From NCBI RefSeq assembly GCF_963678635.1, contig NC_087066.1, positions 6,415,954-6,479,953 of the forward strand: DNA of 64,000 bases, read 5' to 3'. The position numbers and the translations under genes were made by a program. Below are positions 48,331-61,099 of this stretch, in pieces. Position 1 is the stretch's first letter. Each line of letters opens with the position of its first letter. Source of the DNA: Symsagittifera roscoffensis. Its lineage: Eukaryota; Xenacoelomorpha; Acoela; Convolutidae. The notes below the pieces were generated by a model that saw only the letters and a program-made list of their open reading frames with translations, did no database searches and was not told the DNA's origin.

Positions 48331-48860
48331 TTGTAAGTGTTCAATTTCTGGTAATACAATACTGGTTTATCGGTTTCCTCTGGTGTGGGTCTTTCTGGAA
48401 AATTTGAACAGCTCGAAAGTCCATCGTCTGTCTCTGATTTCAGCGACTTCACAAGACTTGATGAATGTTTTATTTTTCACAATCTGCTTAAGATGCAAAT
48501 CTTCTCCCAATCATTCGGAAAATCAAGAACTTCATTTTTTTCACATTTTCGGTCATTTCACATCTAGTTTTCACGGGCAGTTCTTATCCCAATTTCTTCC
48601 CCTCTGGATTGTGATTGGTATATCAAGAGTATTCAACAAGACACTGACGCAGAGGCCACTCTCGGTTATTGAGAAAGATTTTCCTGAAATAGCAGCTTTT
48701 TGACTATTTTTGACTATACATAGTTGTTTTTGTTAATTAGTTCATTAGAATTCTTCATCCTCAAACTTACTATTGCAGGCTTGTTCGATTTCAACCTTAC
48801 CCTCCATCTCAAAAAAATTGGAGCCTTATTCTCCTTTGCCATTATCAAATTTACCGGTTC
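48331..48860. other. decayed protease-RT spacer
   Basis: There is no continuous frame on the - strand. It is expected to be the stretch between protease and RT of the element; low-complexity and T-rich on the + strand. Confidence 0.4.
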
Positions 48861-49298
48861 AATTACGTACTTCCTTTCCGGGGTTTCGAATCCTGAACAT
48901 CGCATTGTTAAGATCAATTGTTACATCGAAATTCTTGATGAAATCTCTGCCTAAAAGAATTGGTCAGACTCATATAGATTCTCCACCACCAGAAAACTCA
49001 TCCACAAACTGCGCTCCCTAAGGTTTAGGGCTATTATTGGTGTCATGTCTAGAACCCGCAACACCTCATTGTTTGCTGCTGAGAGCCGTATTCTTGAGTC
49101 TATCAGGTCATCTTTGTCGAATCTCAATTTTTTCCATGTTTCAACTGGTATCAAACTCAAGGAGGCCAGCGTGTCCAACAATCCTCGTAGTTGGGTCTTC
49201 TCCCCGCTTATGTCCACTACTTGTGCAGATACGTCTGCTTCCGTTCCCAGATGCATGGCATCTTCTTCCTGCATGGTGCAGTGCCCAATCGATCTCAC
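48861..49298 (-). pseudogene. retropepsin-like aspartic protease
   Basis: GLLDTLASLSLIPVETW (near 49140-49185) is the active-site loop, but the canonical Asp-Thr-Gly reads Asp-Thr-Leu (codons 49167-49175). Downstream are FLVVENLYESD and, after a shift, LLGRDFIKNFDVTIDL, the usual C-terminal signature. The protease would process Gag-Pol; with Gly replaced in the active-site triad it is presumably inactive. Confidence 0.75.
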
Positions 49299-49310
49299 TT
49301 CGAGTTCTTC

Positions 49311-49835
49311 TCAACCTACATAGATTCGACCGGCTAGGTCTTCGTCACATGGTATCATAGTTTTTGTGCTGATGTTAATTCCATCTATGTTCAACATGAC
49401 CTCATGTGAACCATAGGCTTTCGTGTATCTGCTGTCTATACTAATCGATTTACCACCACCTCTCGTGAGTAATGCTCTGAGTGCTCTAGAAAGGGTTTGC
49501 TGGCTTATGGTTTTTAAAGTAATCCGCATACACATCAATATGCATTAATGTTTGGTCGCTCGATTCACTCAGGTTCCTCGTTACTTCATGGCCGCCCACC
49601 GTGATTAATGACATACGTTTCGCCCAAATCTTTGTGATACAAAAGGGTTTCCCGGTCACCATTTTCAAAGTGTTGCAATTACTCTTGACTGTCACGTTGT
49701 CTCCGGTCTCTGGTTCTGGTCTCGTCATCGAGAGTGTCTCATCCATCTTTTGTCTTTCTTGCCGTTGCTCAATTTCTCTGGTCGCCAAGTCTTGCTTCAC
49801 TTTGTCGATAGCCTCTGCAGCCACTTTCTCGTAAT
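49311..49835 (-). pseudogene. Gag-protease linker
   Basis: Two overlapping open frames (49486-49824 and 49311-49538) encode charged helix (DLATREIEQRQERQKMDE) followed by strands (RIYVG, SISIDSRYTKAYG). They lie between the zinc knuckles and the protease; a frameshift lies near 49500. The segment from 49311 may be the N-terminal strand region of the protease. Confidence 0.5.
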
Positions 49836-50039
49836 TTATTTCTGATGAACTCCTTGTCTAGGCCCTCCAGCACCTCTGACTTCGGTCACGGCCTTGAGAG
49901 TCTTCGTTGATAACTCAGCACTCGTCGCCTCTTTGTTCTGCAAGTCATTCTCAGCTTGTCTGTTCCTGGTGTCTTGCACCGCAGCATGTGTCAGTTTGTC
50001 GTTTGAATGACTCTGATTCTTCACTGATTCCAAGAACAG

Positions 50040-50260
50040 GGGACAGTCCATGCTGAAGTGGCCCTTTTGATTGCAGAAAAAACGTCTCGCGCCTATTTTG
50101 ATGATTAAGCCATTGTAAAACTCGTGTCCATTTGACTCATGTCTTCTTCGTCAGGCGCATATCCCAAGCTTTTCAAGCCCTGTTTGTATGTTGTGCAATC
50201 CGCTACATGGTGATCCGCCGAGACACAATTCGCACACGACCTTCGTTTTTCCATGTCATC
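50040..50260 (-). pseudogene. nucleocapsid zinc knuckles
   Basis: The first knuckle is complete: CANCVSADHHVADC (C-x2-C-x4-H-x4-C, about 50193-50234). The second, ~45 codons on, reads RFFCNQKGHFSMDC (about 50065-50095): the first Cys is Arg, consistent with a TGT to CGT change. These fingers bind genomic RNA in LTR elements. Confidence 0.8.
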
Positions 50261-50328
50261 TCTGACTTGTACCAAGTTAACCTTTGTTGTTGGCCTCCCC
50301 CTTGCATGTTTCTGCTTTCCGAAAATGA

Positions 50329-50985
50329 TTATTTTTTCGGTTTCATTAACATATATTCTCTTGACTTCTGTCTCATCTCCTCCGGGTTTGGTGCATTATC
50401 TTTCGATAGCGTGCAATACGTTACCAACTTAGTTCTCAAGTCCTCACTTTTGACCCCGTCAATGAACTTTGAAGCGATGCTAAAGTTTCCTCTGTTAGTC
50501 GATTCCTCTGGATCGCTTCTTCTTGTCAAGCTCTCAAGATCATCGAGAATTCGGTCTATTGATTCGTCATCTCTTTGTCTTCTTTTGCAAATCTCATCAT
50601 CGCCTGATGTCCCTTAATGCCTGATCCAAATCGATTCAACAGTACTTCAAAGATTTTATCTGTGGTATCACGCTCCTCCTTCTTGGCTACTACGCACTTC
50701 AGTGCTGTTCCCTCCAGATTCTTTAATATTGCGGTGCAGGCTTGTCTCTCATTATTCAGGTTGTCTTGCTCTAGATGTAGTCTCATTACCTCAACCCAGG
50801 TATCAATGCAACCATCTGAGTCGTCTTTGAAATCCTTCGGTTTCTTGAAGGTCTTTCTGGATTTACCACCTCCTCCATCACTCGTGTCTGTGTTCCTTGT
50901 GGCGAAAGCTTCAAGTGTCGTGTTCATCATTTCCCAGGTACTCGCCCATCTTATGGCATCAGGTGCTATACTCGTGGGCACTTGA
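50329..50985 (-). pseudogene. Gag capsid domain
   Basis: Two open pieces, 50556-50981 and 50329-50529, give a helical protein with CIDTWVEVMRLHLEQDN, ACTAILKNLEGTALKCV, ILNRFGSG-like LNRFGSGIKGHQ and KFIDGVKSEDLRTKLVTYC, the pattern of a retrotransposon Gag capsid. A frameshift near 50540 separates the two capsid subdomains. Zinc knuckles follow in order. Confidence 0.75.
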
Positions 50986-52067
50986 ATCCCCTGGTACCCT
51001 CGTAGAGTTCGAGGCTCCCCCTTTCATAGCAGTCTTGGTCATCCCTGACGCGATGCTGTTGTCGATCCGGGGTAATGGTGTAGACTCTCGTTTGATGCGT
51101 TGCGGTTCTACAAAATCGATTCGTGTTCCAGGTTGCTTGTCTGCCACCAATTTATCTTGAGCTATAGAGTTTCTCAAGAGGGCATCCAATGTGGATTGTA
51201 TGGCACAAGAACTTTCTGCTTAGTCCTTGCTCATTGTGTCCATTCTTGTCTTTTCATTTTCGCGTGTGTTGTTTCATTTCCCCAAAGTCCTTATCGATAT
51301 GTTTCTCTCGTTCCTTGTCAGTCGTCTCAACCTTGCTCGCCATCTGTTGCAGCTTTTCTTAAAGTTGAAAAGGTTATCGAGAGTATCATTCTTTTTGTGT
51401 CGAAGTTCTTTTTTCAATTCCTGGCTGTCCTCATCGCTGCACTTTGGCCTCTTGACTATCTGTTTCAACTTTTTCATCAAGTCTCCCAGCTCAACCGAGG
51501 ATACTCTTGACGCTATCGATCGCTCATCTTGTGTACCTGCTGTTCACTGTTTGACTTGCTCCACATCCTGGTCATTTTCCGTCCTTATCGCGGAAAGCGT
51601 ACCAAAGGTTTTGCTTTTTTTCAGTTGCTGCTATCACTCTCTCTTTTTCTCTTGGTTCCATTCCGACTATCGCCGTAAACCTCTCTAAGAACGATGTTCT
51701 CTTAGTTTGTGAATTGTCTTTTTTTTCCCGATGTGTCGTTAGTGATGTCGTCTCCATTGCCTATTGGTGAAAACTCAATTGTCTCCGTTCCTTGTTCTTC
51801 TACATCTGGCATAGGTGTTGATTCCGTCGCTTTTTGTTCCGCTCCATCTGGCGTCTCGAGATCAATTTCCTTGACCGGTGCATTCGGTTCTTCCGGCAGT
51901 TTCTTTTTGGTCTTCTGCTCCTTGTTGCTTCTTGTGTTGACCATTTTCACTGATTTTTCCCTCGTTACTCTCGGGTTTATTGGTGTTAGCTTCCGCTGCA
52001 TTGAGGTTTGGTTTTGTTTAAATCCTATTCCTTTCCTTTCCATTAGCGACACTCTCGTTTTCTTCAT
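50986..52067 (-). pseudogene. Gag N-terminal region
   Basis: Three short open pieces (51702-52067 from an ATG; 51572-51757; 51274-51480) plus 50959-51189 encode Lys/Glu-rich, Thr/Pro-containing low-complexity protein and a basic coiled-coil-like part (DEDSQELKKELRHKK). This is the position of Gag's matrix-like N-terminus. The likely original start is the ATG at 52067 (reading MKKTRVSLMERKG); several frameshifts follow. Confidence 0.55.
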
Positions 52068-52174
52068 GATTTTTAAATACAGTTTTATTTTATCTACAAT
52101 TCGGAAATGTACAAGTTCCTACTGTAAAATCTAATCAAAATTTAGAAAAAAGAATCCAATGTTTTTAAAAACCA

Positions 52175-52192
52175 GACAAAACAGTCGCGCCA
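52175..52192 (-). promoter_or_regulatory. candidate tRNA primer-binding site
   Basis: On the - strand TGGCGCGACTGTTTTGTC lies ~110 nt upstream of the Gag ATG; the + strand reads ...CAGTCGCGCCA, like a tRNA 3' end. PBSs of LTR elements begin with TGG directly after the 5' LTR. The tRNA is not identified. Confidence 0.4.
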
Positions 52193-53219
52193 AGAATTTA
52201 GAAACCTTGAGTCAAGTGTTTGGACCCTCTGCTATAGTTTTGGGACCTTTACTAAAGTGTTGGCACCCTTCGCCAAAGTGTTGGGACCCTTCGACAAAGT
52301 GATGGGACCCTTCGCTCAAGTGTTGGGACCCTTCGATAAAGTGTTGGGACATCTCGGTAAAGTCTTGGGACCCTTCTTTCAACTGTTGGGACCCTTCGCT
52401 CAAATGTTAGGACCCTGCGATAAAGTGTTGGGACCCTTCGGTAAAGTGTTGGCACCCTTCGCTCAAGTGTTGGGAAACTTCGACAAAGTGTTGGGACCCT
52501 TCGCTCAAGTGTTGGGGCGCTTCGCTCAAGTATTGGGACCATTCGACAACGTGTTGGGACCCTTTGGTAAAGTCTTGGGAGCATTCGTTCAAGTGTTGGG
52601 ACCCTTCGGTAAAGTGTTGGGACCCTTCGATAAAGTGATGGGAACCTTCGCTCAAGTGATGGGATCATTCGCCAAAGTATTGGGACACTTCGCCAAAGTG
52701 TTGGGATCTTTCTCGAAAGCGTTGGGACAATTCACCAAGGTGTTGGGACCCTTCGGTAAAGTCATGGGACCCTTCGTTCAATGGTTGGGACCCTTCGCTA
52801 AAGTATTGGGACCCTTCGACAAAGTTTTGGGACCCTTCGCTCAAGTGTTGGGACCCTTGGATAAAGTGCTGGGACCTTTCGCCAAAGTGGTGGGACCCTT
52901 CGCTCAAGTGTTGGGACCATTTGACAAGGTGTTGAGACCCTTTGGTATAGCCTTGGGACCCTTTGTTCAAGTGATGGCAACCTTCGCCCCAAAGTGTTGG
53001 GTTTCTTCGCTCAAGTGTTGGAATCTTTCGATAAAGTGTTGGGACCCTTTGCTCAATAGTTGGGACCCTTCGGAAAAGTGTTGGGATCCTTCGCTCAAGT
53101 CTTGGGACCCTTCGACAAAGTGTTGGGACCCTTCGCTATAGTGTTGGGATCTTTACTTAAAAGTTGGCACCCTTCGCCAAAGTGTTGGGACCCTTCGACA
53201 AAGTGCTGGGACCCTTCGC

Positions 53220-53480
53220 TCAAGTGTTGGGACCCTTCGATAAAGTGTTGGGACACCTCGGTAAATTTTTGGGACCCTTCGTTCAACTGTTGGGACCCTT
53301 CGCTCAAATGTTAGAACCCTGCGATAAAGTGTTGGGACCCTTCGACAAAGTGTTGGGACCCTTCGCTCAAGTGTTGGGACCCTTCGATAAAGTGTTGGGA
53401 CACCTCGGTAAATTTTTGGGACCCTTCGTTCAACTGTTGGGACCCTTCGCTCAAATGTTAGAACCCTACGATAAAGTGTT
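53220..53480. repeat. 147-bp (7-unit) higher-order repeat
   Basis: The seven-unit block containing GGACACCTCGGTAAATTTTTGG and ATGTTAGAACCCT recurs 147 bp later (53236 and 53383), and related blocks recur through 54600. It marks local duplication of groups of units. Confidence 0.8.
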
Positions 53481-54066
53481 GGGACCCTTCGGAAAAGTGT
53501 TGGGATCCTTCGCTCAAGTCTTGGAACCCTTCGACAAAGCGTTGGGACCCTTCGCTATAGTGTTGGGATCTTTATTTAAGTGTTGGCACCCTTCGCCAAA
53601 GTGTTGGGACCCTTCGACAAAGTGTTGGGACCCTTCGCTCAAGTGTTGGGACCCTTCAATAAAGTGTTGGGACACCTCGGTAAATTTTTGGGACCCTTCG
53701 TTCAACTGTTGGGACCCTTCGATAAAGTGTTGGGAAACCTCGGTAAATTTTTGGGACCCTTCGTTCAACTGTTGGGACCCTTCGCTCAATTGTTAGGACC
53801 CTGCGATAAAGTGTTGGGACCCTTCGGTATAGTGTTGGGACCTTTACTTAAGTGTTGGCAGCCTTCGCCAAAGTGTTGGGACCCTTCGACAAAGTTTTGG
53901 GACCCTTCGCTCAAGTGTTGGGACCCTTCGATAAAGTGTTGGGACACCTCGGTAATTTTTTGGGACCCTTTGTTCAAGTGATGGCAACCTTCGCCCCAAA
54001 GTGTTGGGTTTCTTCGCTCAAGTGTTGGAATCTTTCGATAAAGTGTTGGGACCCTTTGCTCAATAG

Positions 54067-56544
54067 TTGGGACCCTTCGGAAAAGTGTTGGGATCCTTCG
54101 CTCAAGTCTTGGGACCCTTCGACAAAGTGTTGGGGCACCTCGGTAATTTTTTGGGACCCTTCCTTCAACTGTTGGGACCCTTCGCTCAAATGTTAGAACC
54201 CTGCGATAAAGTGTTGGGACCCTTCGACAAAGTGTTGGGACCCTTCGCTCAAGTGTTGGGACCCTTCGATAAAGTGTTGGGACACCTCGGTAATTTTTTG
54301 GGACCCTTCCTTCAACTGTTGGGACCCTTCGCTCAAATGTTAGGACCCTGCGATAAAGTGTTGGGACCCTTCGCTCAAGTCTTGGGACCCTTCGACAAAG
54401 CGTTGGGACCCTTCGCTATAGTGTTGGGACCTTTACTTAAGTGTTGGCACCCTTCGCCAAAGTGTTGGGACCCTTCGACAAAGTGTTGGGACCCTTCGCT
54501 CAAGTGTTGGGACCCTTCAATAAAGTGTTGGGACACCTCGGTAATTTTTTGGGACCCTTCCTTCAACTTTTGGGACCCTTCGCTCAAATGTTAGGACCCT
54601 GCGATAAAGTGTTGGGACCCTTCGGAAAGTGTTGGGATCCTTCGCTCAGGTCTTGGGACCCTTCGACAAAGCGTTGGGACCCTTCGCTATAGTGTTGGGA
54701 CCTTTACTTAAATGTTGGCACCCTTCGCCAAAGTGTTGGCACCCTTCGCTCAAGTGTTGGGAAACTTCGACAAAATGTTGGTAACCTTCGCTCAAGTGTT
54801 GGGGCGCTTCGCTCAAGTATTGGGACCATTCGACAAGGTGTTGGGACCCGTTGGTAAAGCCTTGGGACCCTTTGTTCAAGTGATGGCAACCTTCGCCCCA
54901 AAGTGTTGGGTTTCTTCACTCAAGTGTTGGAATCTTTCGATAAAGTGTTGGGACCCTTTGCTCAATAGTTGGGACCCTTCGGAAAAGTGTTGGAATCCTT
55001 CGCTCAAGTCTTGGGACCCTTCGCTCAAGTGTTGGTCCCTTCGCCAAAGTGGTGGAACCCTTCGCTCAAGTGTTGGGACCATTTGACAAGGTGTTGGGAC
55101 CCTTTGGTGAAGCCTTGGGACCCTTTGTTCAAGTGATGGTAACCTTCGCCCCAAATAATTGGGTTTCTTCGCTCAAGTGTTGGAATCTTTCGATAAAGTG
55201 TTGGGACCCTTTGCTCAAAAGTTGGGACGCTTCGGAAAAGTGTTGGGATCCTTCGCTCAAGTGTTGGAATCTTTCGATAAAGTGTTGGGACCCTTTGCTC
55301 AAAAGTTGGGACCCTTCGGAAAAGTGTTGGGATCCTTCGCTCAAGTCTTGGGACCCTTCGACAAAGTGTTGGGACACCTCGGTAATTTTTTGGGACCCTT
55401 CCTTCAACTGTTGGGACCCTTCGCTCAAATGTTAGAACCCTGCGATAAAGTGTTGGGACCCTTCGACAAAGTGTTGGGACCCTTCGCTCAAGTGTTGGGA
55501 CCCTTCGATAAAGTGTTGGGACACCTCGGTAATTTTTTGGGACCCTTCCTTCAACTGTTGGGACCCTTCGCTCAAATGTTAGGACCCTGCTATAAAGTGT
55601 TGGGACCCTTCGCTCAAGTCTTGGGACCCTTCGACAAAGCGTTGGGACCCTTCGCTATAGTGTTGGGACCTTTACTTAAGTGTTGGCACCCTTCGCCAAA
55701 GTGTTGGGACCCTTCGACAAAGTGTTGGGACCCTTCGCTCAAGTGTTGGGACCCTTCAATAAAGTGTTGGGACACCTCGGTAATTTTTTGGGACCCTTCC
55801 TTCAACTGTTGGGACCCTTCGCTCAAATGTTAGGACCCTGCGATAAAGTGTTGGGACCCTTCGGAAAGTGTTGGGATCCTTCGCTCAGGTCTTGGGACCC
55901 TTCGACAAAGCGTTGGGACCCTTCGCTATAGTGTTGGGACCTTTACTTAAATGTTGGCACCCTTCGCCAAAGTGTTGGCACCCTTCGCTCAAGTGTTGGG
56001 AAACTTCGACAAAATGTTGGTAACCTTCGCTCAAGTGTTGGGGCGCTTCGCTCAAGTATTGGGACCATTCGACAAGGTGTTGGGACCCGTTGGTAAAGCC
56101 TTGGGACCCTTTGTTCAAGTGATGGCAACCTTCGCCCCAAAGTGTTGGGTTTCTTCACTCAAGTGTTGGAATCTTTCAATAAAGTGTTGGGACCCTTTGC
56201 TCAATAGTTGGGACTCTTCGGAAAAGTGTTGGGATCCTTCGCTCAAGTCTTGGGACCCTTCGCTCAAGTGTTGGTCCCTTCGCCAAAGTGGTGGAACCCT
56301 TCGCTCAAGTGTTGGGACCATTTGACAAGGTGTTGGGACCCTTTGGTGAAACCTTGGGACCCTTTGTTCAAGTGATGGTAACCTTCGCCCCAAATAGTTG
56401 GGTTTCTTCGCTCAAGTGTTGGAATCTTTCGATAAAGTGTTGGGACCCTTTGCTCAAAAGTTGGGACGCTTCGCAAAAGTGTTGGGATCCTTCGCTCAAG
56501 TCTTGGGACCCTTCGACAAAGTGTTGGGACCTTTCGCTATAGTG
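54067..56544. repeat. 1239-bp (59-unit) higher-order tandem duplication
   Basis: 54067-55305 is repeated at 55306-56544 with an exact offset of 1239 bp and few differences (for example CTCTTCGG versus CCCTTCGG, TTTCAATAAA versus TTTCGATAAA). The variant-unit order is preserved, so a 59-unit block was duplicated recently. Confidence 0.85.
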
Positions 56545-59500
56545 TTGGGACCTTAACTTAAGTGTTGGCACCCTTCGCCAAAGTGTTGGGACCCTTCGAC
56601 AAAGTGTTGGGACCTTCGCTCAAGTGTTGGGACCCTTCGATAAAGTGTTGGGAAACCTCGGTAAATTTTTGGGACCCTTCGTTCAACTGTTGGGACCCTT
56701 CGCTCAAATGTTAGTACCCTGCGATAAAGTGTTGGGACTCTTCGGTATAGTGTTGGGACCTTTACTTAAGTGTTGGCAGCCTTCGCCAAAGTGTTGGGAC
56801 CCTTCAACAAAGTGTTGGGACCCTTCGCTCAAGTGTTGGGACCCTTCGATAAAGTGTTGGGACACCTCGGTAAATTTTTGGGACCCTTTGTTCAAGTGAT
56901 GGCAACCTTCGCCCCAAAGTGTTGGGTTTCTTCACTCAAGTGTTGGAATCTTTCGATAAAGTGTTGGGACCTTTTGCTCAATAGTTGGGACCCTTCGGAA
57001 AAGTGTTGGGATCCTTCGCTCAAGTCTTGGGACCCTTCGCTCAAGTGTTGGTCCCTTCGCCAAAGTGGTGGAACCCTTCGCTCAAGTGTTGGGACCAATT
57101 GACAAGGTGTTGGGACCGTTTGGTGAAGCCTTGGGACCCTTTGTTCAAGTGATGGTAAACTTCGCCCCAAATAGTTGGTTTTCTTCGCTCAAGTGTTGGA
57201 ATCTTTCGATAAAGTGTTGGGACCCTTTGCTCAAAAGTTGGGACGCTTCGGAAAAGTGTTGGGAACTTTCGCTCAAGTCTTGGGACCCTTCGACAAAGTG
57301 TTAGGACCTTTCGCTATAGTGTTGGGACCTTTACTTAAGTGTTGGCACCCTTCGCCAAAGTGTTGGGACCCTTCGACAAAGTGTTGGGACCCTTCGCTCA
57401 AGTGTTGGGACCCTTCGATAAAGTGTTGGGAAACCTCGGTAAATTTTTGGGACCCTTCGTTCAACTGTTGGGACCCTTCGCTCAAATATTAGGACCCTGC
57501 GATAAAGTGTTGGGACCCTTCGGTATAGTGTTGGGACCTTTACTTAAGTGTTGGCAGCCTTCGCCAAAGTGTTGGGTCCCTTCGACAAAGTGTTGGGACC
57601 CTTCGCTCAAGTGTTGGGACCCTTCGATAAAGTGTTGGGACACCTCGGTAAATTTTGGGGACCCTTTGTTCAAGTGATGGCAACCTTCGCCCCAAAGTGT
57701 TGGGTTTCTTCGCTCAAGTGTTGGAATCTTTCGATAAAGTGTTGGGACCCTTTGCTCAATAGTTGGGACCATTTGACAAGGTGTTGGGACCGTTTGGTGA
57801 AATCTTGGGACCCTTTTGTTCAAGTGATGGTAAACTTCGCCCCAAATAGTTGGTTTTCTTCGCTCAAGTGTTGGAATCTTTCGATAAAGTGTTGGGACCC
57901 TTTGCTCAAAAGTTGGGACGCTTCGATATAGTGTTGGGACCCTTTGCTCAATAGTTGGGACCATTTGACAAGGTGTTGGGACCCTTTGGTAAAGCCTTGG
58001 GACCCTTTGTTCAAGTGATGGCAACCTTCGCCCCAAAGTGTTGGGTTTCTTCGCTCAAGTGTTGGAATCTTTCGATAAAGTGTTAGGACACTTTGCTCAA
58101 TCGTTGGAACCCTTCGGAAAAGTGTTGGGATCCTTCGCTCAAGTCTTGGGACCCTTCGACAAAGTGTTGGGACCCTTCGCTATAGTGTTGGGACCTTTAC
58201 TTAAGTGTTGGCACCCTTCGCCAAAGTGTTCGGACCCTTCGACAAAGTGTTGGCACCCTTCGCTCAAGTGTTGGGACCCTTCGATAAAGTGTTGGGACAC
58301 CTCGGTAAGTTTTTGGGACCCTTCGTTCAACTGTTGGGACCCTTCGCTCAAATGTTAGGACCCTGCGATAAAGTGTTGGGACCCTTCGGTAAAGTGTTGG
58401 CACCCTTCGCTCAAGTGTTGGGAAACTTCGACAAAGTGTTGGTAACCTTCGCTCAAGTGTTGGGGCGCTTCGCTCAAGTATTGGGACCATTCGACAAGGT
58501 GTTGGGACCCTTTGGTAAAGCCTTGGGACCCTTTGTTCAAGTGATGGCAACCTTCGCCCCAAAGTGTTGGGTTTCTTCGCTCAAGTGTTGGAATCTTTCG
58601 ATAAAGTGTTGGGACCCTTTGCTCAATAGTTGGGCTCTTCGGAAACGTGATGGGATCCTTCGCTCAAGTCTTGGGACCCTTCGCTCAAGTGTTGGGACCC
58701 TTCGCCAAAGTGGTAGAACCCTTCGCTCAAGTGTTGGGACCATTTGACAAGTTGTTGGGACCCTTTGGTAAAGCCTTGGGACCCTTTGTTCAAGTGATGG
58801 CAACCTTCGCCCCAAAGTGTTGGGTTTCTTCGCTCAAGTGTTGGAATCTTTCGATAAACTGTTGGGACCCTTTGCTCAATAGTTGGGACCCTTCGGAAGA
58901 GTGTTGGGATCCTTCGCTCAAGTCTTGGGGCCCTTCGACAAAGTGTTGAGACCCTTCGCTTAAGTGTTGAACACTTCGCTCAAGTGTTGGGGACTTTGTT
59001 AAAGTGTTGGGGACTTGACTTCGCGCAAGTGTTTGGACTCTTCGCCAAAGTCTTGGGACCCTTCGCTCAAGTGTTGAGACCCTTCGATAAAGTGTTGGTT
59101 CCCATCGCTAAAGAGTTGGGACCCTTCCCCAAAGTGTTGGGACCTTTCGGTAAAGTCTTGGGACCCTTCGTTCAAGTGTTGGGTCCCTTCGATAAAGTGT
59201 TGGGACCCTTCGCTCAAGTGTTGGGACCCTCGCCAAAGCGATGGGACCCTTCGTTCACATGTTGGGACATTCGGCAACCTGTTGGGACCCTTTGGTAAAG
59301 TCTTAGGAGCCTTGGTTCAAGTGTTGGGACCCTTCGCTAAAGTGTTGGGACCCTTCGGTCAAGTGTTGCGACCCTTCTTTAAAGAATTTGGACCCTTGGA
59401 CAAAGTATTGGTACCCTTCGACTAAGTGTTGTGACCCTTCGGTTTAAGTCTTGGGACCCTTCGTTCAAGTGTTGGGACCTTTCGCTCAAGTGTCGGGACC

Positions 59501-61099
59501 CTTCGCCAAATTGTTGGGACCCTCCGGCAAAGTGTTGAGACCCTTCGCCCAAGTGTTGGGACCCTTCGCCAAAGTGTTGGGATCCTTCGCTAAAGTGTTG
59601 GGACCCTTCGCTCAAGTGTTGAGACCATTCGACAACGTGTTGGGACCCTTTGGTAAAGTCGTGGGAGCCTTCGTTCAAGTGTTGTGACCCTTCGGTAAAA
59701 TGTTGGGACCCTTCGCTCAAGTGTTGGGACCCTTCGCCAAAGGTTGGGATTTTTCGGTAAAGTCTTGGGACTCTTCGTTCAAGTGTTGGGAGCCCTTCGC
59801 CAAAGTGTTGGGATCCTTCGCTAAAGTGTTGGGACCCTTCGTTCAAGTGTTGGAGCCCTTCGACAAAGTGTTGAGACCCTTCGCTTAAGTGTTGGACACT
59901 TCGCTCAAGTGTTGGACCCTTCGCCAAAGTGTTGGTATCCTTCGCTTAAGTGTTGAGACCCTTTGTTCAAGTGTTGGGACCCTTCGCTCAAGTGTTGGGA
60001 CCCTTCGCCAAAGTGTTGGGATCCTTCGCTAAAGTGTTGGGACCCTTCGCTCAAGTGTTGAGACCATTCGACAACGTGTTGGGACCCTTTGGTAAAGTCT
60101 TGGGAGCCTTCGTTCAAGTGTTGTGACCCTTCGGTAAAGTGTTGGGACCCTTCGCTCAAGTGTTGGGACCCTTCGCCAAAGTGTTAGGAACCTTCGCTAA
60201 AGTGTTGGGAGCCTTCGCTCAAGTGTTGGGACCCTTTGCTAAGTTATTGGGACCTTTCGACAAAGTGTTGGGATTTTTCGGTAAAGTCTTGGGATCTTTC
60301 GTTCAAGTGTTGGGAGCCCTTCGCCAAAGTGTTGGGACCCTCCGGCAAAGTGTTGGGACCCTTCGCCAAAGTGTTGGGAACCTTCGCTAAAGTGTTGGGA
60401 GCCTTCGCTCAAGTGTTGGGACCCTTTGCTAAGTTATTGGGACCTTTCGACAAAGTGTTGGGATCTTTCGGTAAAGTCTTGGGACTCTTCGTTCAAGTGT
60501 TGGGAACCTTCGCCAAAGTGTTGGAACCCTCCGGCAAAGTCTTGAGACTCTTCGTTCAAGTGTTGAGACCCTTCGATAAAGTGTTGGGACCCTTCGCCAA
60601 AGGTTGGGATTTTTCGGTAAAGTCTTGGGACTCTTCGTTCAAGTGTTGGGAGCCCTTCGCCAAAGTGTTGGGACCCTCCGGCAAAGTGTTGGGACCCTTC
60701 GCCAAAGTGTTGGGAACCTTCGCTAAAGTGTTGGGAGCCTTCGCTCAAGTGTTGGGACCCTTTGCTAAGTTATTGGGACCTTTCGACAAGTGTTGGGACC
60801 TTTCGGTAAAGTCTTTGGACCTTTCGCTCAAGTGTTGGGACCCTTCGATAAAGTGTTGGGACACTCCGGCAAAGTGTTGAGACCCTTCGCCCAAGTGTTG
60901 GGATCCTTCGCCAAAATGTTATGATCCTTCGCTAAAGTGTAGGGACTCTTCGTTCAAGTGTTGGGACCCTTCGCCAAAGTGTTGGAACCCTCCGGCAAAG
61001 TGTTGAGACCCTTTGCCCATGTGTGGGGTCCCTTCGCCAAAGTGTTGGGATCCTTCGCCAAAGCGTTGGGACCCTTCGTTCAAGTGTTGGGTATTTCGC

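Larger units (their letters stand above)
44070..52195 (-). mobile_element. decayed Ty3/gypsy LTR retrotransposon with macrodomain cargo
   Basis: On the - strand the order gag (CA, zinc knuckles), protease, reverse transcriptase, RNase H stub, integrase (zinc finger, core, C-terminal domain), acidic linker and macrodomain is seen, which is the Ty3/gypsy order (integrase after RNase H). Stops, frameshifts and deletions occur throughout. The 3' side reaches the TTGGCATGACAAT word near 44078, shared with the + strand relic at 1103. On the 5' side a PBS-like TGG is at 52192, followed within ~15 bp by the 21-bp array, so the 5' LTR is missing. Confidence 0.85.

Noticed and set aside
52257-53141. 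294-codon open frame of VLGPFxK repeats as a protein gene
   Set aside because: Equally long frames exist in several other frames and on the other strand because the unit is 21 bp; there is no start context, signal peptide, unique flanking domain or splice structure.
59379-59927. 182-codon HLSEGSQ-type repeat frame on the - strand
   Set aside because: Same reason as the + strand repeat frames; the frame is lost at each 20- or 22-bp unit, with no sign of selection to keep it.
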